From Lachnospiraceae bacterium (GTDB lineage: Bacteria > Bacillota > Clostridia > Lachnospirales > Lachnospiraceae): 64,000 bases of DNA. Below, piece by piece: positions 44,716 to 52,797 of this stretch (its first letter is position 1; the number at the start of each line of letters is the position of its first letter). The notes under the pieces were generated by a model. The model was not told the origin of the DNA. It searched no databases and was given only the letters and a program-made list of their open reading frames with translations. The stretch lies in the NCBI GenBank assembly GCA_024695145.1, contig JAILIS010000047.1, forward strand, positions 62,001-126,000, read 5' to 3'. Position numbers and translations under genes: made by a program.

Positions 44716-45479
44716 AGATATTCACCGGAATCCTTATCCTGATCCTGTTTCTGACAGTGCATCTCATCAAGATGATGAGGATGTACCTGATAGTTATGGA
44801 CCAGAAGATCCTATTTGACAGGTTTGTTCCCGCATATCTGCGTACAACGCTTGTAAATCTGCTGGTTCCTTATAAACTCGGCGAGATATACAGGATCGGG
44901 GTATTTTACAGGATATCGGGAGGCTTTAAGACAGGGTTCTTTTCGGTGCTTATAGACAGGTTTTTTGATACACTGGCCCTTGTATTCATCCTGTTGCCGT
45001 ATCAGCTGTTCGTTACCCGGCAGGTGACGGTCCCGACACTGCTGCTGGCTGCCTTCCTGGCGGTCGTGCTTATCGCATACAGGGTGTTTATGCCGTCATA
45101 TGAGTTTTTGAACAGGTACATCATAACAAAACGGACCTCAAAAAGATCCATGATGGCACTGGCAGCCCTTGAAAAAGTATCCGAATGGTATGTCTATGCC
45201 AGGGAACTTGTTACCGGGCGATATGGAATACTGTTTCTGTTTTCGCTGGCCGCATGGGTGCTGGAGATCGGTGTGCTGGCAGGATTTACCGGTCTGTTCG
45301 GACAAAGCTTTAAGGTATCGGATTTCGGATCTTACATAGAGTCGATCGTGTCTGGGGCAAGTTCCGTCATGAAGACACGCTATACTCTGGCCAGCGCGGC
45401 AGTAATCGCCGTCCTTACGGTCATATTCACAATAAGATATCTTGTCCTTGGCAGACATAAGGAGGGAGATCTGCAATGA
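44712..45479 (+). CDS. LPG-synthase-like flippase-domain membrane protein
   Basis: A 255-residue polytopic protein with about seven helices. The TTLVNLLVPYKLGEIYRIGVFYRISG stretch followed by SVLIDRFFDTLALVF is the signature of the lysylphosphatidylglycerol synthase TM/UPF0104 group (PF03706 type), also found as stand-alone 'flippase-like' proteins. It is shorter than the usual 300-330 residues. Its ATGA overlap with the Dpm-like gene suggests that it moves or uses the polyprenyl-phosphate sugar. An Und-P-sugar flippase role is an inference from position. Confidence 0.8.
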   Translation: MKIFTGILILILFLTVHLIKMMRMYLIVMDQKILFDRFVPAYLRTTLVNLLVPYKLGEIYRIGVFYRISGGFKTGFFSVLIDRFFDTLALVFILLPYQLFVTRQVTVPTLLLAAFLAVVLIAYRVFMPSYEFLNRYIITKRTSKRSMMALAALEKVSEWYVYARELVTGRYGILFLFSLAAWVLEIGVLAGFTGLFGQSFKVSDFGSYIESIVSGASSVMKTRYTLASAAVIAVLTVIFTIRYLVLGRHKEGDLQ

Positions 45480-46873
45480 ACAGAAATGTCGCTATCGTAT
45501 ATGATGATACAAGAAAGCCCGGAAGACAGATCGCGGCTATAACCGGGAACAATTCGTTCGGCAGAACGATCTATAAAAGACAGACACTTATGGAGCGTAT
45601 CCGGGATGCTTTTTCTTCGATCCCGGGGGTCACGGGCTTTTATGAGGCCGGTTCAGCGGAAAGTTCGCACCTTAAAGATACACATGTTATCCTATTTTTC
45701 TCTGACTTTGGAATAGCGAAAATAAAGGATTTGGAAACGATTGTATACAAAGCAGGGTATGCTCACGAGAACTATAAAATAACACAGGCGAATAGAATAG
45801 CTTGCGTTATCTTTAAAGACGAGCTCGAATTCTATAAAGCATCCCGAAACGATCTTGAAGGCTATACCGAAATAGAGAGCGATGTATTTACGGATCTGGG
45901 GGATGTAAATAATTTCAGATCCTTTATCACGGGAGGTTTTGATGCCAGATTTTTCAATTCGCTTACCGGAGATGACCACACCGTTGTAAAATTATCCGAG
46001 AAGAAGAGCAAGATCAAAGCCGAATACACTTTTTACTCTCTTCTGCCCGATGACATGAAGCAGTGGTTTGTAAGGCCGTTTGACTACTTTGAGGACGAGA
46101 AAAAAGCCGGATATAGAATGCAGCGTTACCATATGACGGATCTGGCCATAAGATACGTTCACGGATCGATAGGAGCAGAGGAATTTCGTGATATTCTCGC
46201 CCAGCTGTTCTATTTTCTGGCTCACCGCATGACGAAGGAGGTCACGGAAGCGGAATACGAAGCCGAGGCAAAGAGGCTCTATATCGATAAGGTAAAAGAG
46301 CGGACGGCACAGCTAAAAGAAACGGAAGGATATGAGGAACTGGCCCGGACCATAGCAGCCAATACCCCTTATCGTGATATTGACGAGATAGTGTCAAGAT
46401 ATGAAAAGCTTTATGAAAGCATACACTCCGGTAGGTCGTTTGATCATGTAAAGGCAGTCAGCCACGGTGATATGTGCTTTTCAAACATCCTTTATTCGGG
46501 ATCCGCGGATCTGGTTATACTGATAGACCCCAAGGGAGCTATGACAACGGATGAGCTGTATATGGATCCGTTTTATGATCTGGCAAAGCTTTCACATTCA
46601 ATATGCGGATATTACGACTATTTCAACAGCGGACTGTATGAGATATGCCTTGATGCGAATATGAAAGCTTCACTCAGGGTTGATGCGGATAACAGGCAGT
46701 ACGTGGAAATGTTTAGGGAAAGCCTTGAGGAGGCAGGGATAGATCTGGCACTTGTCAGGCTTTACGAGGCTTCGCTTTTCCTTTCAATGCTCCCTCTGCA
46801 TATGGACAGGCCCCAGAAAGTCTTCGGGTTCGTACTTAATGCACTGGCTATACTTAACAGTCTGGAGAGATGA
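45476..46873 (+). CDS. APH-fold kinase (small-molecule phosphotransferase)
   Basis: A 465-residue cytoplasmic protein. The C-terminal two thirds carry an aminoglycoside/choline-kinase-type fold: Lys172 in VVKLSEKK, Glu183 downstream, SHGDMCFSN (catalytic loop 329-337) and ILIDPKGA (349-355) with YMDPFYDLAKL. The first 150 residues (VAIVYDDTRKPGRQ..., GFYEAGSAESSHL) form a separate alpha/beta domain I do not recognise. It is followed by a HAD phosphatase and a nucleotidyltransferase, overlapping or nearly so. Kinase plus nucleotidyltransferase pairs (as in LicA/LicC) activate alcohols or sugars for glycan decoration; the substrate here is unknown. It overlaps the upstream gene by 4 nt. Confidence 0.75.
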   Translation: MNRNVAIVYDDTRKPGRQIAAITGNNSFGRTIYKRQTLMERIRDAFSSIPGVTGFYEAGSAESSHLKDTHVILFFSDFGIAKIKDLETIVYKAGYAHENYKITQANRIACVIFKDELEFYKASRNDLEGYTEIESDVFTDLGDVNNFRSFITGGFDARFFNSLTGDDHTVVKLSEKKSKIKAEYTFYSLLPDDMKQWFVRPFDYFEDEKKAGYRMQRYHMTDLAIRYVHGSIGAEEFRDILAQLFYFLAHRMTKEVTEAEYEAEAKRLYIDKVKERTAQLKETEGYEELARTIAANTPYRDIDEIVSRYEKLYESIHSGRSFDHVKAVSHGDMCFSNILYSGSADLVILIDPKGAMTTDELYMDPFYDLAKLSHSICGYYDYFNSGLYEICLDANMKASLRVDADNRQYVEMFRESLEEAGIDLALVRLYEASLFLSMLPLHMDRPQKVFGFVLNALAILNSLER

Positions 46874-46874
46874 T

Positions 46875-47267
46875 ATGTATGATGATCTGACATTTGTGTT
46901 TGATGTTGACGGAACGATCTGTCCCGTCAAAAAAGAAAATGAGAGATACGAGGATATCGTTCCATACAGCGAAATGGTCGATAAGATCCGTGAATATAAG
47001 AGGGGAGGAGCAAGGATAGTGCTCCTGACCAGCAGAAACATGAACACCTACAACGGAAACCTGGGTCTTATCAATGCCAATACCGCAAAGGTACTTCTTG
47101 AGTGGCTCGATAAGTGGGAGATCCCTTATGATGAGATCATCTACGGAAAGCCCTGGGCCGGCCCCCACGGATTTTATGTGGACGACAGGACCGTAAGACC
47201 GTCGGAATTCCTTACAAAGAGCGTTTCGGAGCTTGATGAGATCGTAAGGAGAGACAGATGCAGATAG
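46875..47267 (+). CDS. Small HAD-family phosphatase (capsule biosynthesis type)
   Basis: A 130-residue minimal HAD protein. Motif I is FDVDGT (9-14) with both catalytic aspartates, motif II LLTSRN, a conserved KPWAGPHGFY, and motif IV YVDDR. This short uncapped form is common in capsule clusters beside nucleotidyltransferases. The ATG at 46875 is supported by GGAGAG just upstream and lies 1 nt after the kinase stop. The frame also extends upstream inside the kinase gene, but that part is not homologous to HAD proteins. It overlaps the nucleotidyltransferase gene by 10 nt. Confidence 0.85.
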   Translation: MYDDLTFVFDVDGTICPVKKENERYEDIVPYSEMVDKIREYKRGGARIVLLTSRNMNTYNGNLGLINANTAKVLLEWLDKWEIPYDEIIYGKPWAGPHGFYVDDRTVRPSEFLTKSVSELDEIVRRDRCR

Positions 47268-47986
47268 TCATTACCATGGCGGGACTGGGGACCCGATTCA
47301 GAAAAGCCGGGTATGACCTGCCCAAATATGAGATAGAAGTCAGGGGCAGGACGCTGTTTTCCTGGTCGATGGAAAGCATTTCCTCATTTTTTCAGCCCGG
47401 TTGTGACTGTTACTTTATTGTCAGATCCGAGGACGGATCCGCTGATTTTATATTGAACGAGTGGAAAAAGATCACGGGATCAGATGCAGGGGCTCATGTT
47501 ATACCGATAGATCATATGACTGACGGACAGGCCACCACGGCCATGCTTGCCGCTCCTTTGTGGAAAAAAGATGACAGCCTCCTGATCTATAATATAGATA
47601 CGTATGTCGAAGCCGGTCAGATGAGACCGGAAGATGTCGAGGGTGACGGATTTATCCCGTGTTTTAACGCACCGGGTGACCACTGGAGCTTTGTAGCAAC
47701 AGATGAGAACGGTGATGCCGTAAAGGTAGCGGAAAAACAGCGTATTTCAGACAACTGCACGGTCGGGGCATATTTTTTTGCCACCTGTGCACTCTATGAG
47801 AAGCTGTACAAAGAGTACTACAAAGATGATTCGAACATGCAGAAGGGTGAAAAGTATGTGGCGCCCATGTATGATCATATGATATCCAGCGGATATAAGG
47901 TCAGGATAAAAACGATTGATGCGGATCGCGTACATGTTCTCGGAACACCCGAAGAACTTAAGATATTTGCCGAAGAAGGAAATTGA
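47258..47986 (+). CDS. Sugar/alcohol nucleotidyltransferase
   Basis: A 242-residue NTP-transferase of the PF00483/MobA-like type. ITMAGLGTRFRKAGYDLPKYEIEVRG is the NTP-binding loop with substrate lysine, SWSMESI the following helix, DGQATTAMLAA a nucleotide-binding strand, and YNIDTYVEAG the metal-binding Asp site. CTVGAYFFATC and a C-terminal VHVLGTPEEL complete the pattern. It would attach CMP or another nucleotide to the phosphorylated product of the kinase at 45476. Its base preference and substrate cannot be read. It overlaps both neighbours. Confidence 0.86.
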   Translation: MQIVITMAGLGTRFRKAGYDLPKYEIEVRGRTLFSWSMESISSFFQPGCDCYFIVRSEDGSADFILNEWKKITGSDAGAHVIPIDHMTDGQATTAMLAAPLWKKDDSLLIYNIDTYVEAGQMRPEDVEGDGFIPCFNAPGDHWSFVATDENGDAVKVAEKQRISDNCTVGAYFFATCALYEKLYKEYYKDDSNMQKGEKYVAPMYDHMISSGYKVRIKTIDADRVHVLGTPEELKIFAEEGN

Positions 47987-49461
47987 GAAGACGCATGAGA
48001 CCGGGCAGGAACTATTTCAAAAGAGGAATCAGTTACCTTAAGAGGAACGGACTGAAGAAGACGTTATGGAAAAGTGCCGAGCGAATTCAAATGGACACTG
48101 CAGAGAAGGATTACGTTCCTTACCATGCCGATGAGAGAACCCTTCACGCCCAGAGAAACCGTGAATTCCGCCATCCGTATAAGATAAGCATACTTGTACC
48201 CGTATATGAGACAGATCCGCATCTTTTCAAGAAGATGCTCGATTCCGTCGGCGATCAGACATACGGAAACTGGGAGCTGATACTTGCCGATGCTTCCGCG
48301 GATTCATCGAGAAGGGACATCGTAAGATCTTTTCTCGAGCAATATAACTTAAGGTGCAAAGACAGATACGGAAGCCCGTTTGACAAAGTCACGTATGTGA
48401 AGCTTGGTGAGAATAAAGGTATATCCGGCAATACCAATGAAGCGCTTAAGCGTGCGCACGGAGATTATGTTGCACTGCTGGATCACGATGATATTTTGGA
48501 AAACACGGCTCTTTTTGATATAATGTCTGCCATAGAAGAAGAGGAAAATGCCGGCAGGGATGAAGACTCCATCAAGAAAGTGATGGCGGTATACACCGAT
48601 GAAGATAAGATAACCTCGGACGGTAGCACGTATTTTTCCCCGCATTACAAGCCGGATTTTGATCCTGTTGCGCTTTGTACGAATAATTACATTTGCCATT
48701 TCTTTGCGGTCGATGCCGATCTGGCCAAGGGAACGGGCGGATTCAGGCCGGAGTATGACGGAGCGCAGGATCATGATTTTATATTAAGATGCGTTGAAGG
48801 CATCAGGCGTGATCAGATCATCCATATCCCGAAGGTACTGTATCACTGGAGGAGTACACAAGGATCAACGGCGGAAAATCCCGATTCGAAGCTTTATGCT
48901 TACGAAGCCGGAAAAAAGGCCGTTGCGGATCACTTCAAGAGGATGGGGCTTGACGTTAAAGTAACAGACACTTCTCATCTGGGTTTTTTTGAGTTGGATT
49001 ATGCCCTGCCACACGACCCGGTAATGTGCATCACAACCGAGAGTTACAGAAGGCTTTCAGAGTCGTCTTCGGAACTTCCCGGAGACGGATATATAATGAT
49101 ACTGTCGGGCGATCTTGCTCCGGAGGACAGGGACTACGCACGGATCATGGCATCGTGCATGTGTCTTCCGTTTGTCGGTTGTGTAACCGGAAAGATCATC
49201 GGCAGGAATAAGAAAATCGAAAGCGCAGGTTTTGACACGGATGAGTCCGGGCAGATCGTGCCGTGCTTTAACGGGCTTGACAGAAGATTTTCCGGATATA
49301 TGCACAGAACCTCCACGGACCGGCTTGTTGATGCGTTTTCCGAGGACTGCGTTCTTGTAAGACTTGATGCCGTAAAAGAGATATATCCGCATATAGTGTT
49401 AAAAGACGGATTTGACGTATATTACATGGCCCGGGCGGAATTTGTCAGAAAGAGTGTATGA
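47983..49461 (+). CDS. Tandem GT2 protein with decayed second domain
   Basis: A 492-residue protein paralogous to the one at 37229. Domain 1 (about 66-320) is intact: ISILVPVYETDPHLFKKML, GNTNEALKRAHGDYVALLDHDD (DHDD 167-170), KPDFDP, and QDHDFILR (262-269). Domain 2 (about 340-490) keeps the outline but lost the motifs: NNDT is replaced by SGDL (375-378) and the NDVDLCLKL position by DGFDVYYMA. One linkage rather than two is therefore expected. The start is uncertain: TTG at 47983 overlaps the previous stop, while ATG at 47995 has GAGAAG nearby. It overlaps the next GT2 gene by 4 nt. Confidence 0.85.
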   Translation: MRRRMRPGRNYFKRGISYLKRNGLKKTLWKSAERIQMDTAEKDYVPYHADERTLHAQRNREFRHPYKISILVPVYETDPHLFKKMLDSVGDQTYGNWELILADASADSSRRDIVRSFLEQYNLRCKDRYGSPFDKVTYVKLGENKGISGNTNEALKRAHGDYVALLDHDDILENTALFDIMSAIEEEENAGRDEDSIKKVMAVYTDEDKITSDGSTYFSPHYKPDFDPVALCTNNYICHFFAVDADLAKGTGGFRPEYDGAQDHDFILRCVEGIRRDQIIHIPKVLYHWRSTQGSTAENPDSKLYAYEAGKKAVADHFKRMGLDVKVTDTSHLGFFELDYALPHDPVMCITTESYRRLSESSSELPGDGYIMILSGDLAPEDRDYARIMASCMCLPFVGCVTGKIIGRNKKIESAGFDTDESGQIVPCFNGLDRRFSGYMHRTSTDRLVDAFSEDCVLVRLDAVKEIYPHIVLKDGFDVYYMARAEFVRKSV

Positions 49462-50408
49462 AAGAAGTAACCGTTATAATACCGAATTACAACGGGATCC
49501 GGTATATCAGCCACTGTCTTGATGCGCTAAAACTGCAGAGCATCGAGATCGATATCATAGTTGTGGATAATGGCTCCGATGACGGCTCCGATGAGGCGGC
49601 AGCCGCTTATGAAGGGGTGCGGCTCATAAAGCTTGATGAAAACACCGGATTCTGTCATGCCGTAAATGTAGGCATCAAAGCGGCCAAAACGGATTACGTG
49701 ATCCTTCTCAACAATGATACGAGAGTCGGGGCGGATTTTGCAAAGGAGCTCCTTTTGTGTGCAAAAGCCCGCAAGGATACGTTCAGTGTGGCATCGAAGA
49801 TGCTCCAGATGAGCGATCCCGGGAAGATAGATTCGGCGGGAGATCTGTATTGTGCTCTCGGCTGGGCTTTTTCCATCGGAAAGGACGGCAGCAGCAGTAA
49901 ATACGACAGGGAAGAAGAGGTTTTCTCGGCATGTGCGGGTGCAGCCATATACAAAAAATCGCTGATAGAAAAGCTCGGATACTTTGATGAGCAGCACATA
50001 TCCTATCTTGAGGATCTCGATATAGGGTACAGGGCGAGGATAAACGGGTATATCAACCGTTATACACCAAAGGCCGTTGTATATCATGCGGGAAGCGGTA
50101 CGACCGGATCAAGATACAACGCGTTCAAGGTAAGGATGGCGGCGAGAAACAGCATATACGTCATACATAAGAACATGCCGATTGTAATGGTCGTGCTCAA
50201 TCTGCCGTTTCTTCTTGCGGGATTCGGCATAAAAATGCTGTATTTTGCAAAAAAAGGCTTCGGAAGGGAATACGTTACCGGTATCCGGCAGGGTTTTTCG
50301 CTCAGCCGCTCCAATCCGAAATATCCTTTACGTGTTGGGAACACATTGAATTACTGCCGCATTCAGCTGGAATTGTGGATAAATATAATCCGGAGGATAA
50401 CCGGATAG
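49458..50408 (+). CDS. GT2 glycosyltransferase (rhamnosyltransferase type)
   Basis: A 316-residue GT2 of the WbbL/RfbN-like group. VTVIIPNYNGIRYISHCLDAL, IIVVDNGSDDGS, NTGFCHAVNVGI, LLNNDTRVGADF (DxD), FSACAGAAIYKKSLI and YLEDLDIGYRARINGY are the recognised motifs. C-terminal hydrophobic segments (MPIVMVVLNLPFLLAGFG) tether it to the membrane. Together with the rml genes this points to rhamnose transfer, although other deoxyhexoses are possible. It starts inside the upstream gene (ATGA overlap). Confidence 0.9.
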   Translation: MKEVTVIIPNYNGIRYISHCLDALKLQSIEIDIIVVDNGSDDGSDEAAAAYEGVRLIKLDENTGFCHAVNVGIKAAKTDYVILLNNDTRVGADFAKELLLCAKARKDTFSVASKMLQMSDPGKIDSAGDLYCALGWAFSIGKDGSSSKYDREEEVFSACAGAAIYKKSLIEKLGYFDEQHISYLEDLDIGYRARINGYINRYTPKAVVYHAGSGTTGSRYNAFKVRMAARNSIYVIHKNMPIVMVVLNLPFLLAGFGIKMLYFAKKGFGREYVTGIRQGFSLSRSNPKYPLRVGNTLNYCRIQLELWINIIRRITG

Positions 50409-50432
50409 GATTTTTCGGTAAAAGAGGATGTT

Positions 50433-51833
50433 ATGATCAGGGACAACCAGAGGCTTATCAACAGACTGACACTTGTGATCGACGGTTTTGCCATCGCCGC
50501 CAGCTATCTGTTCGCATATTTTCTGAAATTCGAGAGCGGACTCTTACTGTATGAGGAAGGCCTCAGCACGCGGACATACATGACCGCGCTCTATTTTCTC
50601 ATTCCCGGCTATCTGATCCTGTATTATCAGATGGATCTTTACAATACGAGAAGGGCATCGGGACGAAAGAGAGAGCTTTTAAACGTTATCAAGGCCAACA
50701 CGGTCGGTGCCCTTATATTCATGATGACACTGTATCTGATCAATCAGCCTGATTTTTCGAGGCAGATGATCTTTATATTCTGGGGCGTTTGCATATGCTT
50801 GGAGACAGCGGTCCGGAACGCCATGAGAGCCCTGATGATGTTCTGGTGGAAAAAGGGCTTTAATCTCAAATATGTCCTTCTTGTCGGCTATTCCGGATCT
50901 GCCGAGAGCTACATCAAAAAAGTGATCTTAAATCCGCAGTGGGGTTATGTGATCAGGGGAATACTCGATGATAATATCGAAAGAGGTACCGAATATAAGG
51001 GAATAAAGGTTCTCGGAACGATCGACAATCTCCCGCTTATCCTTCCGGAAAACAAGCTGGACGAGATTGCCATCACCCTTCCTCTTGGACAGTACGGCAG
51101 GCTGAAAGAGATAGTCGCGCTTTGCGAAAAATCAGGAGTGCACACGAAGTTCATTCCCGATTATGCCGGTGTCATTCCGGACCGTCCGTATACCGAGGAT
51201 ATACAGGGACTTCCCGTTATTAACATACGCCGTGTGCCCCTTAACATAACGGTCAACAGCCTGATAAAACGTCTGGTTGATATAACGGGCTCCGTGGCGG
51301 GGATCATTATATCAAGCCCGATCATGATAGTGTCTGCGATACTTATAAAGCTTACGAGTGACGGGCCTATAATCTTTGCACAGGAGCGGGTCGGGCTTCA
51401 CAACAAGCCGTTTCAGATGTATAAGTTCAGGACTATGATCGAGCAGACCGAGACGGAGGAAGCCGAGGGCTGGACCGTCAGGGATGACCCCAGAGTCACA
51501 AAAGTGGGCCGTTTCCTTCGAAAAACCAGTCTGGACGAGCTTCCGCAGCTGTTCAACATACTTTTCGGGCAGATGTCCCTCGTGGGTCCCCGCCCGGAAC
51601 GTCCCCAGTTTGTTGAGAAGTTCAAGGAGGAGATCCCCCGATACATGATCAAGCATCAGGTTCGTCCCGGTCTTACCGGATGGGCGCAGATCAACGGGCT
51701 TCGCGGCGACACCTCGATAGAAGAGCGGATAAACTACGATCTTTATTATATTGAGAACTGGACACTGGAATTTGATATAAAGATCCTTTTCCTGACGGTA
51801 TTCCGCGGGTTCATCAACAAGAACGCGTACTGA
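50433..51833 (+). CDS. Undecaprenyl-phosphate sugar phosphotransferase, WcaJ/WbaP type (initiating transferase 3)
   Basis: A 466-residue initiating transferase of the classical long type. It has four N-terminal helices (about 11-32, 50-66, 88-104, 112-130), a nucleotide-fold domain (147-245; YVLLVGYSGSAESYIKK), a re-entrant helix (280-303) and a catalytic domain with QERVG (317-321), FRTM, LDELPQLF (Asp368-Glu369), GPRPERP (385-391) and GLTGWAQINGLRGDTS. The last block is that of WcaJ/WbaP-type enzymes, which load glucose- or galactose-1-phosphate. It differs from the GYAQ.YGKYN type at 311 and 18531, so it probably primes a different polymer, perhaps the ABC-exported one. AGAGGA precedes the ATG. 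Confidence 0.93.
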   Translation: MIRDNQRLINRLTLVIDGFAIAASYLFAYFLKFESGLLLYEEGLSTRTYMTALYFLIPGYLILYYQMDLYNTRRASGRKRELLNVIKANTVGALIFMMTLYLINQPDFSRQMIFIFWGVCICLETAVRNAMRALMMFWWKKGFNLKYVLLVGYSGSAESYIKKVILNPQWGYVIRGILDDNIERGTEYKGIKVLGTIDNLPLILPENKLDEIAITLPLGQYGRLKEIVALCEKSGVHTKFIPDYAGVIPDRPYTEDIQGLPVINIRRVPLNITVNSLIKRLVDITGSVAGIIISSPIMIVSAILIKLTSDGPIIFAQERVGLHNKPFQMYKFRTMIEQTETEEAEGWTVRDDPRVTKVGRFLRKTSLDELPQLFNILFGQMSLVGPRPERPQFVEKFKEEIPRYMIKHQVRPGLTGWAQINGLRGDTSIEERINYDLYYIENWTLEFDIKILFLTVFRGFINKNAY

Positions 51834-51855
51834 TACGGGAAGGGACGATAAGACC

Positions 51856-52785
51856 ATGACGGTAGATGTTATAATCCCAACATATCATCCGGATGAAAGA
51901 CTTTCGCGGATCGTTTCCGACCTTGCGCGGCAAAGCACGCCCCCCTCGCACATAATTCTGATAAACAGCGAGGATGATCGCGGAAACAGCCTTTTACCGC
52001 CGGACATATTGACACATGAGCTTGTTAGGGTCATAAACATCAAAAAGGACGAGTTTGACCACGGTGGAACGAGAAATGCGGCAGCCACGGGTTCCGAGGC
52101 TGATTTTCTGCTCTTTATGACACAGGATGCCGTGCCTTACGATGATGATCTTATCTCGAATATGCTGAAAGCCTTTGAAGATACCGGCGTTGCCGCTGTA
52201 TATGCAAGGCAGCTTCCCGATGATGACGCATCTCCCATCGAGAGATTCTCAAGATCCTTTAACTATCCGGAAGGATCCTGCGTAAAATCAAAAGATGACA
52301 AGACAAGACTCGGGATCAAGACGTATTTCTGCTCCAATGCATGTGCCATGTATCAGGGTGATGTCTTCCGGAAGCTCGGGATGTTTCCGGTCAACATGAT
52401 ATTTAACGAGGATATGGTATTTGCGCACACTCTTATAGAAAACGGTTACCGTATCGCCTACTGTGCGAAGGCGAAAGTGTATCATTCGCATAATTACACG
52501 AATATGCAGCAGTTTCACAGAAACTTTGACCTTGCGGTATCGCAGGCCATGCATCCGGAAGTATTTGAGAGTGTATCGTCGGAATCCGAGGGAGCGGTAT
52601 ATGTAAAGAAGGCTTTTTCGTATTTTTTGAAGGAAAAAAAGCCGTGGTATTTCATCCCCTTCGGAGTTCAGTCAGTATACAGGCTGGCAGGTTATAAGCT
52701 CGGAAAGAAATACGCAACGCTGCCGAAAAAGCTCGTGAGAAGATTCACGGCCAGCCCCGGATTTTTTGACCGGCAGGAAAGATAG
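51856..52785 (+). CDS. GT2 rhamnosyltransferase-type enzyme
   Basis: A 309-residue GT2 of the rhamnosyltransferase branch: VDVIIPTYHPDERL, KKDEFDHGGTRNAA, FLLFMTQDAVPYDDDLI, VYARQLPD, and NEDMVFAHTLIENGYRIAYC. The DHGGTRN and TQDAVP pair is characteristic of dTDP-rhamnose-using GT2 enzymes such as RfbF and RgpB. This is the strongest single hint that the rml pathway feeds rhamnose into glycan. It is the last glycan gene before clpX, separated from it by 12 nt. Confidence 0.9.
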   Translation: MTVDVIIPTYHPDERLSRIVSDLARQSTPPSHIILINSEDDRGNSLLPPDILTHELVRVINIKKDEFDHGGTRNAAATGSEADFLLFMTQDAVPYDDDLISNMLKAFEDTGVAAVYARQLPDDDASPIERFSRSFNYPEGSCVKSKDDKTRLGIKTYFCSNACAMYQGDVFRKLGMFPVNMIFNEDMVFAHTLIENGYRIAYCAKAKVYHSHNYTNMQQFHRNFDLAVSQAMHPEVFESVSSESEGAVYVKKAFSYFLKEKKPWYFIPFGVQSVYRLAGYKLGKKYATLPKKLVRRFTASPGFFDRQER

Positions 52786-52797
52786 AAGGAAAAAACA

